Notes under the pieces: generated by a model
What the model was told of the DNA's origin: nothing
Seen by the model: only the letters and a program-made list of their open reading frames with translations
The model's database searches: none
Translations under genes and position numbers: made by a program
In this document: positions 16,834 through 25,332 of the stretch, one piece after another
Layout: each line of letters starts with the position of its first letter
Numbering within the stretch: position 1 is the stretch's first letter
From: CAYSLA01 sp964431685
Lineage (GTDB): Bacteria; Armatimonadota; UBA5829
Assembly: GCA_964431685.1 (NCBI GenBank)
Contig: CAYSLA010000002.1
Location: forward strand, 1 to 59,209
Length of the DNA stretch: 59,209 bases
Reading direction: 5' to 3'

Positions 16834-16888
16834 CACGTTGCTCCTTCCTGCCGAGGGACAATGTAGAGTATACCAATCGGCATACTGT

Positions 16889-16917
16889 ATTATACCCACA
16901 AATGGCGAGGCTGTCAA
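16889..16917 (-). promoter_or_regulatory. Sigma-70 promoter of the cysK'-porin-transporter operon
   Basis: On the minus strand: TTGACA, a 17-base spacer, TATAAT. Both boxes match consensus perfectly. It lies about 55 bases upstream of the cysK' start at 16833. Confidence 0.85.
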
Positions 16918-16959
16918 GCGTTTCAGAAAAATATTCCAGACTATTCCGCTCTAACAACT

Positions 16960-16989
16960 TTGACAGGTGTGACACTCAACTGGTATACT
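16960..16989 (+). promoter_or_regulatory. Sigma-70 promoter of the PLP enzyme gene at 17034
   Basis: TTGACA, an 18-base spacer, TATACT. The leader carries GGAGGAGG 5 bases ahead of the ATG. Confidence 0.8.
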
Positions 16990-17033
16990 GGCAGCAGTGC
17001 TTTAATAGCAGCCGTACTGGAGGAGGAGCCGCG

Positions 17034-18176
17034 ATGAAGTTCGAGACATTAGCCATCCACGCAGGCCAGGGGCCCGACCCGGCCTACGGCGCTGTGATGC
17101 AGCCGATATATCAGGTGTCAACGTTCGCCTACAAGGGCGTGAAACAGATGGGCCCGTTTGACTACTCGCGTTCCGGCAATCCCACACGCAAGGCGCTCGA
17201 GGATTGTCTTGCAGCACTTGAGGGGGGTAGTCATGGATTCGTGTTCGGCACGGGAATGGCAGCCGAAACCACGGCTCTCGCGCTGCTAGACTCAGGCGAC
17301 CACGTGATCGTGCACGATGACCTGTATGGCGGCACCTATCGGCTCCTGACGGGAGTCGTAGCAAGGCACGGAGTGGAGGTGCAGTTCGTGAACCTCCGAG
17401 AACTGGAGGCGCTGAAAGACGCAATCAGACCGAACACCAGGCTCATCTGGGCTGAGACTCCAACCAATCCGCTGATGAATCTGCTGGATCTCTCTGCTAT
17501 AGCTGAGATAGCCAGATCAAGGAACATACTGACCGTATGTGACAACACATTCCTGTCGCCCTACTTCCAGAAGCCGCTGGCTCTCGGGATCGACATTGTT
17601 CTTCATTCAACCACCAAGTACATCAACGGTCACTCGGATGTGGTGGGCGGAGCGATCATAGTCAATGATGCCGGACTAGCAGAGCGCGTCTTCTATCATC
17701 AGAACGCTATGGGCACCTGCCAGGGGCCGCAGGACTGTTTCCTTGTCCTTCGCGGGCTGAAGACCCTGGCCCTGAGGATGGAGGCGCACAACCGCAATGC
17801 TCTTGAAGTTGCCCGCTGGTTGGAAGCTCACGAAAAGATCGAGGCGGTTCTGCACCCCGGCTTGGAGAGTCACCCTCAGCATAGTCTGGCTCTGCGTCAG
17901 ACAACTGGCTTTGGTGGAACGTTCTCGTTTAGAGTCAAAGGAGGGGAGGACGAGGCATTCCGGCTGCTCTCACACGTCAAGCTGTTCATACTGGCCGAGT
18001 CGCTGGGCGGTGTGGAATCGCTGATCGAGCACCCTTGGACTATGACACACGTTTCGATGCCGGAGGATGCCAGAGCGGCCGCCGGGATCACGGGGAATCT
18101 GATCAGAATCTCGATTGGGCTTGAACACGTCGACGATCTACTTGCCGACCTGGAGCGGGCCCTGGAATGTGTGTAG
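17034..18176 (+). CDS. Cys/Met metabolism PLP enzyme (cystathionine gamma-synthase/lyase family)
   Basis: The family includes cystathionine gamma-synthase, gamma-lyase and O-acetylhomoserine sulfhydrylase. The PLP lysine is K195 in STTKYINGHSDVVGG. FDYSRSGNPTRKALED (about 42-57) and GLESHPQH are typical of the cystathionine enzymes. The 380 residues fit MetB or MetC better than the longer MetY. Exact reaction cannot be told. The divergent arrangement with cysteine-synthase sequence suggests transfer between cysteine and methionine. Start ATG 17034 with GGAGGAGG. Confidence 0.9.
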   Translation: MKFETLAIHAGQGPDPAYGAVMQPIYQVSTFAYKGVKQMGPFDYSRSGNPTRKALEDCLAALEGGSHGFVFGTGMAAETTALALLDSGDHVIVHDDLYGGTYRLLTGVVARHGVEVQFVNLRELEALKDAIRPNTRLIWAETPTNPLMNLLDLSAIAEIARSRNILTVCDNTFLSPYFQKPLALGIDIVLHSTTKYINGHSDVVGGAIIVNDAGLAERVFYHQNAMGTCQGPQDCFLVLRGLKTLALRMEAHNRNALEVARWLEAHEKIEAVLHPGLESHPQHSLALRQTTGFGGTFSFRVKGGEDEAFRLLSHVKLFILAESLGGVESLIEHPWTMTHVSMPEDARAAAGITGNLIRISIGLEHVDDLLADLERALECV

Positions 18177-18195
18177 GGTGCACAGGTTCTTCTAT

Positions 18196-18222
18196 GCTCC
18201 GGGACTGCCTTCGTCCCGGAGC
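18196..18222 (+). repeat. TGCTTCGG-family hairpin, copy 2
   Basis: GCTCCGGGACTGCCTTCGTC then CCGGAGC. The stem has T-to-C and matching A-to-G changes relative to the other copies, so pairing is kept. It starts 20 bases after the stop of the PLP enzyme. Confidence 0.7.
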
Positions 18223-18240
18223 GGCGGGAGGATGGGCCAT

Positions 18241-18269
18241 GCTTCGGTGACTGGTTCTCGTCCCGAAGC
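18241..18269 (+). repeat. TGCTTCGG-family hairpin, copy 3
   Basis: GCTTCGG, variable centre, then CCCGAAGC, 19 bases after copy 2 in the same orientation. The two make a tandem pair just before the scaffold gap. Confidence 0.65.
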
Positions 18270-18276
18270 AGGTGGG

Positions 18277-18376
18277 NNNNNNNNNNNNNNNNNNNNNNNN
18301 NNNNNNNNNNNNNNNNNNNNNNNNNNNNNNNNNNNNNNNNNNNNNNNNNNNNNNNNNNNNNNNNNNNNNNNNNNNN
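18277..18376. other. Assembly gap of 100 N
   Basis: A run of exactly 100 N, so the true distance is unknown. It begins 8 bases after a hairpin repeat, and repeats commonly break short-read assemblies. Genes usual upstream of gmk (yicC, remA) could be missing here. Confidence 0.95.
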
Positions 18377-18396
18377 CGGTCGGAGGAGGCGGGATT

Positions 18397-18984
18397 GTGC
18401 TGGATGGTCTGACTCAAGCTCGCGGTTTGCTGTTTGTGGTTTCCGGACCGAGCGGTTCGGGCAAGGATACGGTGCTTGAGGAAGTCAAGAAGCTCCTGCC
18501 AAATCTCTGGCACTGCGTGACGACCACCACTCGGGCCCGCCGTGACGGCGAACCTGAGGGAAGCTACACCTTTGTCTCAGAAGACGCTTTTCGCGAACTC
18601 ATCGAATCCGATCAGCTTTTGGAGCACGCTGTTGTGCACGGCAACTACTATGGCACTCCCCGTCAGCCGGTGTTGGAGAAGCTCTCCGAAGGTAGAGACG
18701 TGGTGCTCAAGATCGATATACAGGGTGCGGCAAGCGTGAAGCGTGCGATGGGTGATGCCATTATGGTATTTATTGTGCCTCCATCACTATCCGTCCTTGA
18801 AGAGCGGCTGCGAGGTCGTGGAACGGAGTCTGAGGAGGCGCTGCAGAAACGACTGTCCGATGCCCATAGTGAGATACTGCTGGCCATGACATACGACTAT
18901 ATCGTATGCAACGACCTGGTGAAAGACGCCGTGGATCGGCTCAGGTCGATTATTCTTGCCGAGCACTGTAAGGTTATCAGATGA
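18397..18984 (+). CDS. gmk: Guanylate kinase
   Basis: Gmk phosphorylates GMP to GDP with ATP. The P-loop is VVSGPSGSGKDTVLEEV near the N-terminus; GMP-binding residues lie in TTTTRARRDGEPEG, and KIDIQGAASVK is typical. I start at GTG 18397, 7 bases after GGAGGAGG, giving 195 residues. The P-loop usually ends GKST or GKGT; here it is GKDT, as in some homologues. The stop overlaps the coaBC start in ATGA. The rpoZ gene often found between gmk and coaBC is absent. Confidence 0.95.
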   Translation: MLDGLTQARGLLFVVSGPSGSGKDTVLEEVKKLLPNLWHCVTTTTRARRDGEPEGSYTFVSEDAFRELIESDQLLEHAVVHGNYYGTPRQPVLEKLSEGRDVVLKIDIQGAASVKRAMGDAIMVFIVPPSLSVLEERLRGRGTESEEALQKRLSDAHSEILLAMTYDYIVCNDLVKDAVDRLRSIILAEHCKVIR

Positions 18985-20210
18985 ACGATATTTGCGATAC
19001 GGCACTGGCCGGAAAGAAGATCATACTCGGAGTCACTGGCAGCATTGCTGCATACAAGGCAGCCTATCTGGCCAGCTCGATGGTTCAGAAGGGCGCGGAT
19101 GTCCACGTCGTAATGACAGAAAGCGCCACCAAGCTTGTCGGTCCCGCGACATTCTGGTCTTTGACCTCCAATCCGGTCATCACTGATATGTTTGAGCCGC
19201 CCACCGAGCGAAAGATCGTGCATGTCTCACTCCCCGAGAGCGCTGATCTGATGCTCATTGCCCCGGCTTCAGCCAACATGATCGCCAAGCTGGCCCACGG
19301 TTTGGCGGACGATATGCTCTCCACGATGGCTCTGGTCGCAAAGTGCCCGATTGTTATTGCACCGGCTATGAACTCCAACATGTACTCCAACCCGCTGGTA
19401 GTGGCGAACATCGACAGGCTGCGCAACTACAACAGGATAATCCTGGAGCCGGAGTCGGGGATGCTTGCGTGCGGCAACGAGGGGATTGGACGGCTGGTGG
19501 ATACGGGGTTCATTCTTCGCAAGGTCGAGGAAATCCTGACTGGCACTCACAGAGACTACTTCGGCGTTCGCGTAATGGTTACTGCCGGGCCGACACGCGA
19601 ACCCATAGACCCGGTCAGATATATCACCAATCGTTCCAGCGGGAAGATGGGCTATGCCATCGCCGAGCGTGCCGCCAGGCGCGGCGCATACGTGGTGCTG
19701 GTCAGCGGACCCACCGAAATCCCACCGCCGGACGGAGTAGAGCTGATAAGCGTGGACACAGTGCACGAGATGCACGAGGCGGTGCTCAGCCGCATCGACG
19801 AAGTCAATCTGGTGATCTCCGCAGCGGCGCCTGCTGACTTCACCCCTTCGAGGGTGAGTGGGAGCAAGATAAAGAAGAAGTCCGGGGGGCTGCAGATTGA
19901 CCTTGAGCAAACGCCTGATATACTTCGCGAAGTGGGTGAGCGTAAGGGCGGCCGGGTGGTGGTGGGTTTCGCGGCCGAGACCGAAAACCACCTTGACTAT
20001 GCCGAGGAAAAGCTGGAAGCGAAGAATCTGGATCTGATTGTGGCCAACGACGTGTCATTCGGCAGCGATACGTTCGGCAGCGATACAAACGAAGCAACGC
20101 TCATTTCGCGAGGCGGTGACGTGGTCAGACTGCCGCGCATGTCAAAAGGCGAGCTGGCCGACAGAATATTGGACTACGTGCAGAAGCGCTTTAAGGAGGA
20201 ACTAAGATGA
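18981..20210 (+). CDS. coaBC: Bifunctional CoaBC (phosphopantothenoylcysteine synthetase/decarboxylase)
   Basis: This enzyme joins cysteine to phosphopantothenate using CTP, then decarboxylates the product in coenzyme A synthesis. The N-terminal flavoprotein half has GSIAAYKAAYLASSM, PAMNSNMYSNP and the catalytic cysteine in GMLACGNEGIG. The C-terminal half has YITNRSSGKMGYAIAE and KIKKKSG for CTP and substrate. The 409 residues are normal. It overlaps both neighbours by 4 bases. A short duplication, FGSDTFGSDT, is seen near residue 360. Confidence 0.96.
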   Translation: MNDICDTALAGKKIILGVTGSIAAYKAAYLASSMVQKGADVHVVMTESATKLVGPATFWSLTSNPVITDMFEPPTERKIVHVSLPESADLMLIAPASANMIAKLAHGLADDMLSTMALVAKCPIVIAPAMNSNMYSNPLVVANIDRLRNYNRIILEPESGMLACGNEGIGRLVDTGFILRKVEEILTGTHRDYFGVRVMVTAGPTREPIDPVRYITNRSSGKMGYAIAERAARRGAYVVLVSGPTEIPPPDGVELISVDTVHEMHEAVLSRIDEVNLVISAAAPADFTPSRVSGSKIKKKSGGLQIDLEQTPDILREVGERKGGRVVVGFAAETENHLDYAEEKLEAKNLDLIVANDVSFGSDTFGSDTNEATLISRGGDVVRLPRMSKGELADRILDYVQKRFKEELR

Positions 20211-21355
20211 GTGTGAGAACTCACACATTTACTTCTGAGTCAGTCACCGAGGGGCATCCTGACAAACTGGCTGATCAGATATCGGATGCGGTACTGGACA
20301 GGATTTTGGAGGAGGACGCGGCGGCAAGAGTGGCGTGCGAAGCCCTGCTGACCACCGGCGTCGTCATCGTTGCGGGTGAGATTACCACTCACGCCTACGT
20401 TGATATCACATCCCTGGTGCGGCGCACCCTTGAGGAAGCCGGATACACCAGAGCGAAATACGGTTTTGACTATCAGACCTGCGGAGTACTCACTGCCATT
20501 CACTCTCAGTCGCCTGATATCGCTATGGGTGTGGACACCGGCGGGGCCGGCGACCAGGGCATGATGTTTGGCTTCGCCTGCGATGAGACACCCGAGCTGA
20601 TGCCGATGCCGATAATGCTGGCGCACAAGTTGGCTCGTCGACTTGCCTATGTCCGGAAGAACGGTGATCTGCCGTATCTTCGACCGGACGGCAAGACTCA
20701 GGTGTCCGTAGACTATGAAAAGAACAAGCCTATCCGCATTGCCAATGTGGTCGTGTCCGCACAGCACGAGCCGAACATCCCGCAATCGACGATCCGGGAG
20801 GACGTGATCGCCCAGGTAATCAAACCAATCCTGCCCGCTGAGTACGTTGATGACTCGACTGAGTTCTATATCAACCCCACCGGTTGCTTCTCGGTCGGAG
20901 GCCCCCAGGGCGACACGGGTCTGACCGGGCGCAAGATCATCGTTGATACTTACGGCGGCTACGCCAAACATGGCGGCGGCTGTTTCTCCGGCAAGGACCC
21001 GACCAAAGTCGACAGATCCGCGGCATACATGATGCGGTATGTGGCTAAGAACGTCGTGGCGGCCGGACTTGCCACAAGCTGCGAGCTTCAGGTGGCTTAT
21101 GCGATAGGCAAGGCTGAGCCGATGGGTGTTATGGTGGACACCTGGCGCACTGGAGTCGTGCCCGATGATAAGATCGGCGAACTGGTTCTGAAGTACTTCG
21201 ACCTGACCCCGCGCGGCATCATGGACAAACTCAAGTTGCGCAGGCCCATATATAAGCAGACCGCCGCTTACGGCCATTTCGGACGGACCGACCTTGAAGT
21301 GCCCTGGGAGGAAACCGATATGGCCGACGTCCTCAGGAAAGAAGCTGGTCTATAG
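20207..21355 (+). CDS. metK: S-adenosylmethionine synthetase
   Basis: MetK makes S-adenosylmethionine from methionine and ATP. Signature segments are SVTEGHPDKLADQISDAVLD at the N-terminus, GGAGDQGMMFGFACDETPE (ATP and metal site) and GGGCFSGKDPTKVDRSAAY, the conserved loop with Lys and Asp. The 382 residues are typical. It starts in an ATGA overlap with coaBC. Its presence between coaBC and priA is unusual compared with the common order and puts SAM synthesis in this operon. Confidence 0.97.
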   Translation: MSVRTHTFTSESVTEGHPDKLADQISDAVLDRILEEDAAARVACEALLTTGVVIVAGEITTHAYVDITSLVRRTLEEAGYTRAKYGFDYQTCGVLTAIHSQSPDIAMGVDTGGAGDQGMMFGFACDETPELMPMPIMLAHKLARRLAYVRKNGDLPYLRPDGKTQVSVDYEKNKPIRIANVVVSAQHEPNIPQSTIREDVIAQVIKPILPAEYVDDSTEFYINPTGCFSVGGPQGDTGLTGRKIIVDTYGGYAKHGGGCFSGKDPTKVDRSAAYMMRYVAKNVVAAGLATSCELQVAYAIGKAEPMGVMVDTWRTGVVPDDKIGELVLKYFDLTPRGIMDKLKLRRPIYKQTAAYGHFGRTDLEVPWEETDMADVLRKEAGL

Positions 21356-23788
21356 TTGTATGCCAAGGTCGTTGTAGATACCGGAGCGACCAGTTCAATT
21401 GACTTTCTGACCTACGAGATACCTGACAGCCTGGCCGGTAAGCTTTCCGTTGGCGCGTGTGTGCTCGTGCCGCTCGGGGCCCGCCAGGCTGTTGGTTATG
21501 TGGTTGGATTCGATAAGACAACCGACCTTACGAGTACCAAGCCCCTTATCGCGCAGATCGAGACTCCATTCACTATCAATGAGGATCTCGTCAAACTTGC
21601 CCGGTGGATCGCCGAGAGATATGCGTGTTCCTATGCCAGAAGCCTGTTGGCGGTGATGCCCGGGGCACTGCAATCTCGAGTCGAGGGATACGTTTCGGCG
21701 GTGCGTGACCCCGAGCACGGTGCGTGTCTTTCGCCCGCGGAATCGTCCGCTCTTGACCTGATCTGCGGCCGGACCCCCGCTCCCAGTCTCACCGATATCC
21801 GGGACGCAATGGGCGAGGACCAGGCCAACAGAGCCATCCGCTCCCTGGAGAAGAAGGGGATAGTCAGCCGAAACTGGAAGCTGATTCCTCCTGAGGGCAA
21901 GGCCAGGATTCTCAAGGGCGTTCGCGTGGCCGGGGAATCTTGCCTGCGGGCTGGAAGTCCGCCCCGCAAATCTGGGCTCACAGAGAAACAGGCAGCCGCG
22001 CTCGATACGCTGCTCGAACTGGGCAGGAGCGCGAGTCTGATCGAGCTCAGCCAGCGCTACGGGATCACGGCAAGTGTGGTCAAGCGGCTGGTGGCGAATG
22101 GCCATCTAACCGAGGAAGACATCGTTTTTCGCCGGATGCCGGCCTTCGTTAGACAGGCGGCATCAAGGCACTCACTTAGTCCAGACCAGGAGAGCGCGGT
22201 CAGCCGAATCTGTGCGTCAATCGACGCCGGGGGGTTCCGGGCCCATCTGCTGCGAGGTGTTACCGCCAGTGGCAAGACCGAAGTCTACCTTCGTTGTATC
22301 GAGCACGTTCTTGCTCTGGGCAAGACCGTGCTAGTGCTTCTGCCGGAGATTGCCCTCACTACGCAGGTAATGAACATCTTCAAGAGCCGTTTCGGCGGTC
22401 AGGTCGCAGTTATGCACAGTGCGCTGTCGTCCGGAGAGAGAGCGGACGAGTGGATGAGGATAGCCGAGGGCGAGGCAAGGATTGCCATGGGGGCGAGGTC
22501 TGCGGTGTTCGCGCCACTCTCGGACATCGGGTTGGTAATAGTGGATGAAGAGCACGAACCGGGCTACAAGCAGGACACTGCTCCCCGCTACCACGGGCGG
22601 GAAGTTGCCGAGTGGCGCGCACGGAATGCCGGAGCAGTCGTCGTACTTGGCAGCGCGACTCCCAGCGTGGAGTCGTACTATCGGGCGGAGACCGGCGAGA
22701 TCAACCTGATCAGCATGCCAACTCGCGTGCCGGGCCTGTCCATGCCGACAGTTCACGTTGCGGATCTGAGGCAGGGATACGTCGCCGGAGCGCCCAGAGT
22801 GTTTTCGGACACTCTCGAAGAGCTGATGAGAGGCCGGCTGGTTCGTGGCGAGCAGGTGATACTTCTTCAGAACCGCAGGGCGTTCTCCACTTTCCTGCTA
22901 TGCCGGGAGTGCGGAAACGTTCCGAATTGCCCGAACTGCGCCGTTACGCTAAAATACTATAGTGCCGCGAAGCAGCTCAGGTGTCATCACTGCGAGCACG
23001 TAGAGACCGCGCCGACGCTGTGCCCGCAATGCGGTGGCCGCAAAATCGGGCGGTTCGGCATAGGGACGGAACGGGTTGAGGAAGAGGTCCGCAAGTTGTT
23101 TCCCGAGGTGCGGACGGTGCGGATGGACAGTGACACCACCGCCAGGAAGGGCGCACACGGGCTGTTGTTGAACGCTTTCCGTGAGGGAGAAGCGCAGATA
23201 CTCATCGGGACGCAGATGGTGGCCAAGGGGCTGGACTTCCCGAACGTCACACTGGTGGGGGTCATCAGCGCCGATACGTCGCTGCACCTGCCGGATTTTC
23301 GCGCGGCCGAGCGGACATTTCAACTGGTTTCGCAGGTTGCGGGGAGATCGGGCAGGGGAGCCCAGATGGGCGAAGTGGTCGTGCAAACATTTGATCCGGA
23401 TCACTACGCGATCAAGTACGCAGTGGCCCACGACTACGAGGGGTTTTTCAGAGAAGAGATTGAGCATCGCAAGGAGCTTGGATACCCGCCGTTTGGCGCG
23501 CTTGTAAGCCTGTTCTCTCAGGATCAGGACAACGCTGCGGCGGAATTCAGGTTGACGGATTTTGTGCGCAGGTTGCGCTCCATCGGGCGGGCGAGACCGC
23601 GAAAGATCGAGGTTTTGGGACCGAATCCCGCGGTAATATCGCGAGTGCGAGGCGAATACCGCTGGCACTTGCTGCTCAGAAGCCGAAGTATGGATGCGGT
23701 GCTTGGAGCGCTTCGTGAAGTTATGAAAGACTCGCCCGATCTGAGAAAAACGGTCACGATAGACGTAGACCCGATGAGCATGGTGTAG
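21356..23788 (+). CDS. priA: Primosomal protein N' (replication restart helicase PriA)
   Basis: PriA recognises stalled forks and reloads the replicative helicase. The N-terminal DNA-binding domain is followed by a helicase core with Walker A GVTASGKTEVYL, the DEEH box in VIVDEEHEPGYKQ, and a zinc-binding region with CRECGNVPNCPNC, CHHCEH and CPQCGG. QVAGRSGRG is the helicase arginine motif. The 810 residues match the family. The TTG start directly follows the metK stop codon, so translation is probably re-initiated. Confidence 0.96.
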   Translation: MYAKVVVDTGATSSIDFLTYEIPDSLAGKLSVGACVLVPLGARQAVGYVVGFDKTTDLTSTKPLIAQIETPFTINEDLVKLARWIAERYACSYARSLLAVMPGALQSRVEGYVSAVRDPEHGACLSPAESSALDLICGRTPAPSLTDIRDAMGEDQANRAIRSLEKKGIVSRNWKLIPPEGKARILKGVRVAGESCLRAGSPPRKSGLTEKQAAALDTLLELGRSASLIELSQRYGITASVVKRLVANGHLTEEDIVFRRMPAFVRQAASRHSLSPDQESAVSRICASIDAGGFRAHLLRGVTASGKTEVYLRCIEHVLALGKTVLVLLPEIALTTQVMNIFKSRFGGQVAVMHSALSSGERADEWMRIAEGEARIAMGARSAVFAPLSDIGLVIVDEEHEPGYKQDTAPRYHGREVAEWRARNAGAVVVLGSATPSVESYYRAETGEINLISMPTRVPGLSMPTVHVADLRQGYVAGAPRVFSDTLEELMRGRLVRGEQVILLQNRRAFSTFLLCRECGNVPNCPNCAVTLKYYSAAKQLRCHHCEHVETAPTLCPQCGGRKIGRFGIGTERVEEEVRKLFPEVRTVRMDSDTTARKGAHGLLLNAFREGEAQILIGTQMVAKGLDFPNVTLVGVISADTSLHLPDFRAAERTFQLVSQVAGRSGRGAQMGEVVVQTFDPDHYAIKYAVAHDYEGFFREEIEHRKELGYPPFGALVSLFSQDQDNAAAEFRLTDFVRRLRSIGRARPRKIEVLGPNPAVISRVRGEYRWHLLLRSRSMDAVLGALREVMKDSPDLRKTVTIDVDPMSMV

Positions 23789-23793
23789 GCCAA

Positions 23794-24288
23794 ATGGGAC
23801 TTGAAGACGGAAGCATTGTTGAGTACGGCCAGGAAGTGTTGAGGCAGAAGGCGGAGGAGTATCCGGAATTTACTGATGACCTCAGACCGATCATAGAGCG
23901 AATGTATGAGATCATGGCCGAGACGAAGGGCTTGGGCCTCGCAGGTCCGCAGGTGGGCTTGTCGCGCCGGATATTCGTGTATGATATAGGCGAAGGCCCG
24001 CACGCCCTTGTCAACCCCCGGATAGTTAAGTCGGGCGGGGAAGAGGTATGTGTCGAGGGTTGCCTGAGCATTCCCGGGCTTCACGGAGAGGTCACTCGGG
24101 CTGGCCGGGTCACCGTGACCGGCATCGACGAGAACGGCAGGAAAGTGAAGCTGAGAGGCGACGGCCTGTTCGCCCGAGTGGTGCAGCACGAGATCGACCA
24201 CCTGGACGGTACGTTGTTTGTGGACAAGGCCGACCCCGAGACCCTGAGCACCAGCCCCATTGACGACGACGAGTATGACATGGAGTAG
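23794..24288 (+). CDS. def: Peptide deformylase
   Basis: Def removes the formyl group from new proteins. The three motifs are GLGLAGPQVG (usually GLAAPQVG), EGCLSIPG with the metal-binding Cys, and QHEIDHLDG with two metal-binding His and the catalytic Glu. The 164 residues are normal, with an acidic tail (PIDDDEYDME). It follows priA by 5 bases and is paired with fmt, as in many bacteria. Confidence 0.96.
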   Translation: MGLEDGSIVEYGQEVLRQKAEEYPEFTDDLRPIIERMYEIMAETKGLGLAGPQVGLSRRIFVYDIGEGPHALVNPRIVKSGGEEVCVEGCLSIPGLHGEVTRAGRVTVTGIDENGRKVKLRGDGLFARVVQHEIDHLDGTLFVDKADPETLSTSPIDDDEYDME

Positions 24289-24294
24289 CACGCG

Positions 24295-24315
24295 CAGGAG
24301 ACAGGAGACAGGAGA
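24295..24315 (+). repeat. Three tandem CAGGAGA units between def and fmt
   Basis: Three 7-base units follow the def stop. The complementary words TCCTGTTTCCTGTG lie at about 24354-24367, so the 87-base gap could fold into a long weak hairpin. No gene is present in it. Confidence 0.5.
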
Positions 24316-24375
24316 CAAGATATTTGACCGATCGGTCCGACCAGTCGGATCCGTCCTGTTTCCTGTGTTTAGATC

Positions 24376-25332
24376 ATGAAAGTCGTATTTGCCGGGACAA
24401 GTGAGTTTGCAGTGCCGTGCCTGCGTGCCTTGATGGAATCTGCGCACGAAGTTCTGGCTGTCGTTACCCAGCCTGACAGACCGCGCGGGCGCGGCGGACG
24501 GATGCGGTCAACTCCGGTTAAGTCGGCTGGAGATGAACTTGGTCTTCCCATAATGGAACCCGAAAGACTCCGAACGCCCGAGTCAGTCGAGGCGATCAAG
24601 TCCACCGGCGCTGATTGTCTGGTGGTAGTAGCATACGGCCAGAAGATACCAAAGTCGCTGCTCGAATGGCCCCGTTACGGTGTGGTGAACGTTCACGGCT
24701 CTCTGCTGCCCAAGTACCGCGGGGCGGCTCCAATACAACGTGCCCTGATGAACGGAGAGACCACGACGGGGGTCACCACAATGCTGCTCGATGAGGGTTG
24801 GGACACCGGAGATATGCTGCTCTGGGAGTCAACCGCTGTGTTACCCGATGAAGACGCTGAAGAACTCGGGGCCAGGCTGGCCGTTATGGGCGCCGAGCTA
24901 TTAGTGCGAACATTGGACGGACTGGAAGCGGGAACCGTAACTCCCACTTCGCAGGATGATTCCAAAGCGTCGCTTGCCCCCGCAATCGACCGATCTGAGG
25001 GTCTGATCGAGTGGAGTTGGTCGGCGGAGAGGATTGCGAACTTCGCGCGCGGTCTGGCACCGCGCCCTGGTGCCTTTTTCTGCTGTGGTTGCATTGGGGT
25101 GAAGCTATGCAAGGTGGTTGTCGTAGACTGCACGGGACGATACGGAGAGCCGGGAGAAGTCTTGCGTGTCGATGACGACGGGATTCTGATCGCGGCCGGC
25201 AAGGGTCAGGTGCGAGTGACTGAGGTCCACGCGGAGTCTCGAAAGTGCATGCCGGCCGCTGAGTTCGCGTGTGGTGCGCAGATCAAACCAGGAGTAGTTC
25301 TGGGCAATGGCTGCGCTATTCCTCGCTCTTGA
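24376..25332 (+). CDS. fmt: Methionyl-tRNA formyltransferase
   Basis: Fmt formylates initiator methionyl-tRNA with 10-formyl-tetrahydrofolate. The N-terminal catalytic domain shows GVVNVHGSLLPKYRGAAPIQ and DEGWDTGDML, which hold the Asn-His-Asp set. A C-terminal OB-fold begins near residue 205. The 318 residues are normal. Its end overlaps the 3' end of the convergent gpsA by 17 bases, so no intergenic terminator fits between them. Confidence 0.96.
   Translation: MKVVFAGTSEFAVPCLRALMESAHEVLAVVTQPDRPRGRGGRMRSTPVKSAGDELGLPIMEPERLRTPESVEAIKSTGADCLVVVAYGQKIPKSLLEWPRYGVVNVHGSLLPKYRGAAPIQRALMNGETTTGVTTMLLDEGWDTGDMLLWESTAVLPDEDAEELGARLAVMGAELLVRTLDGLEAGTVTPTSQDDSKASLAPAIDRSEGLIEWSWSAERIANFARGLAPRPGAFFCCGCIGVKLCKVVVVDCTGRYGEPGEVLRVDDDGILIAAGKGQVRVTEVHAESRKCMPAAEFACGAQIKPGVVLGNGCAIPRS

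Larger units (their letters stand above)
16876..17041 (+). repeat. Direct repeat, right copy: intact divergent promoter region
   Basis: This is the complete version of the repeat at 10185-10333. It contains back-to-back sigma-70 promoters for the minus-strand cassette and the plus-strand gene at 17034. Between them a short duplicated motif, ATTCCAGACT ATTCCGCTCT, could bind a regulator shared by both directions. Confidence 0.9.

Noticed and set aside
15472..16917. A single 481-residue cysK-porin fusion protein
   Set aside because: The porin has its own AAGGAGG site and TTG start followed by a clean signal peptide, which a fusion would bury. I describe two units and keep the fusion as a possibility only.
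16834..17033. A SAM or T-box riboswitch ahead of the PLP enzyme gene
   Set aside because: The leader from the TATACT box to the ATG is only about 45 bases, too short for a riboswitch.
18115..18513. Open frames that cross the N run at 18277-18376
   Set aside because: They exist only because N codons are not counted as stops.
20240..21277. A long minus-strand open frame inside metK, and similar ones inside rpoB (37194-38462), rpoC (39412-40434) and hemA (4998-6236, plus)
   Set aside because: They lie wholly within well-identified genes, have no ribosome sites or family motifs, and are rich in Arg and His as expected for shadow frames in GC-rich DNA.
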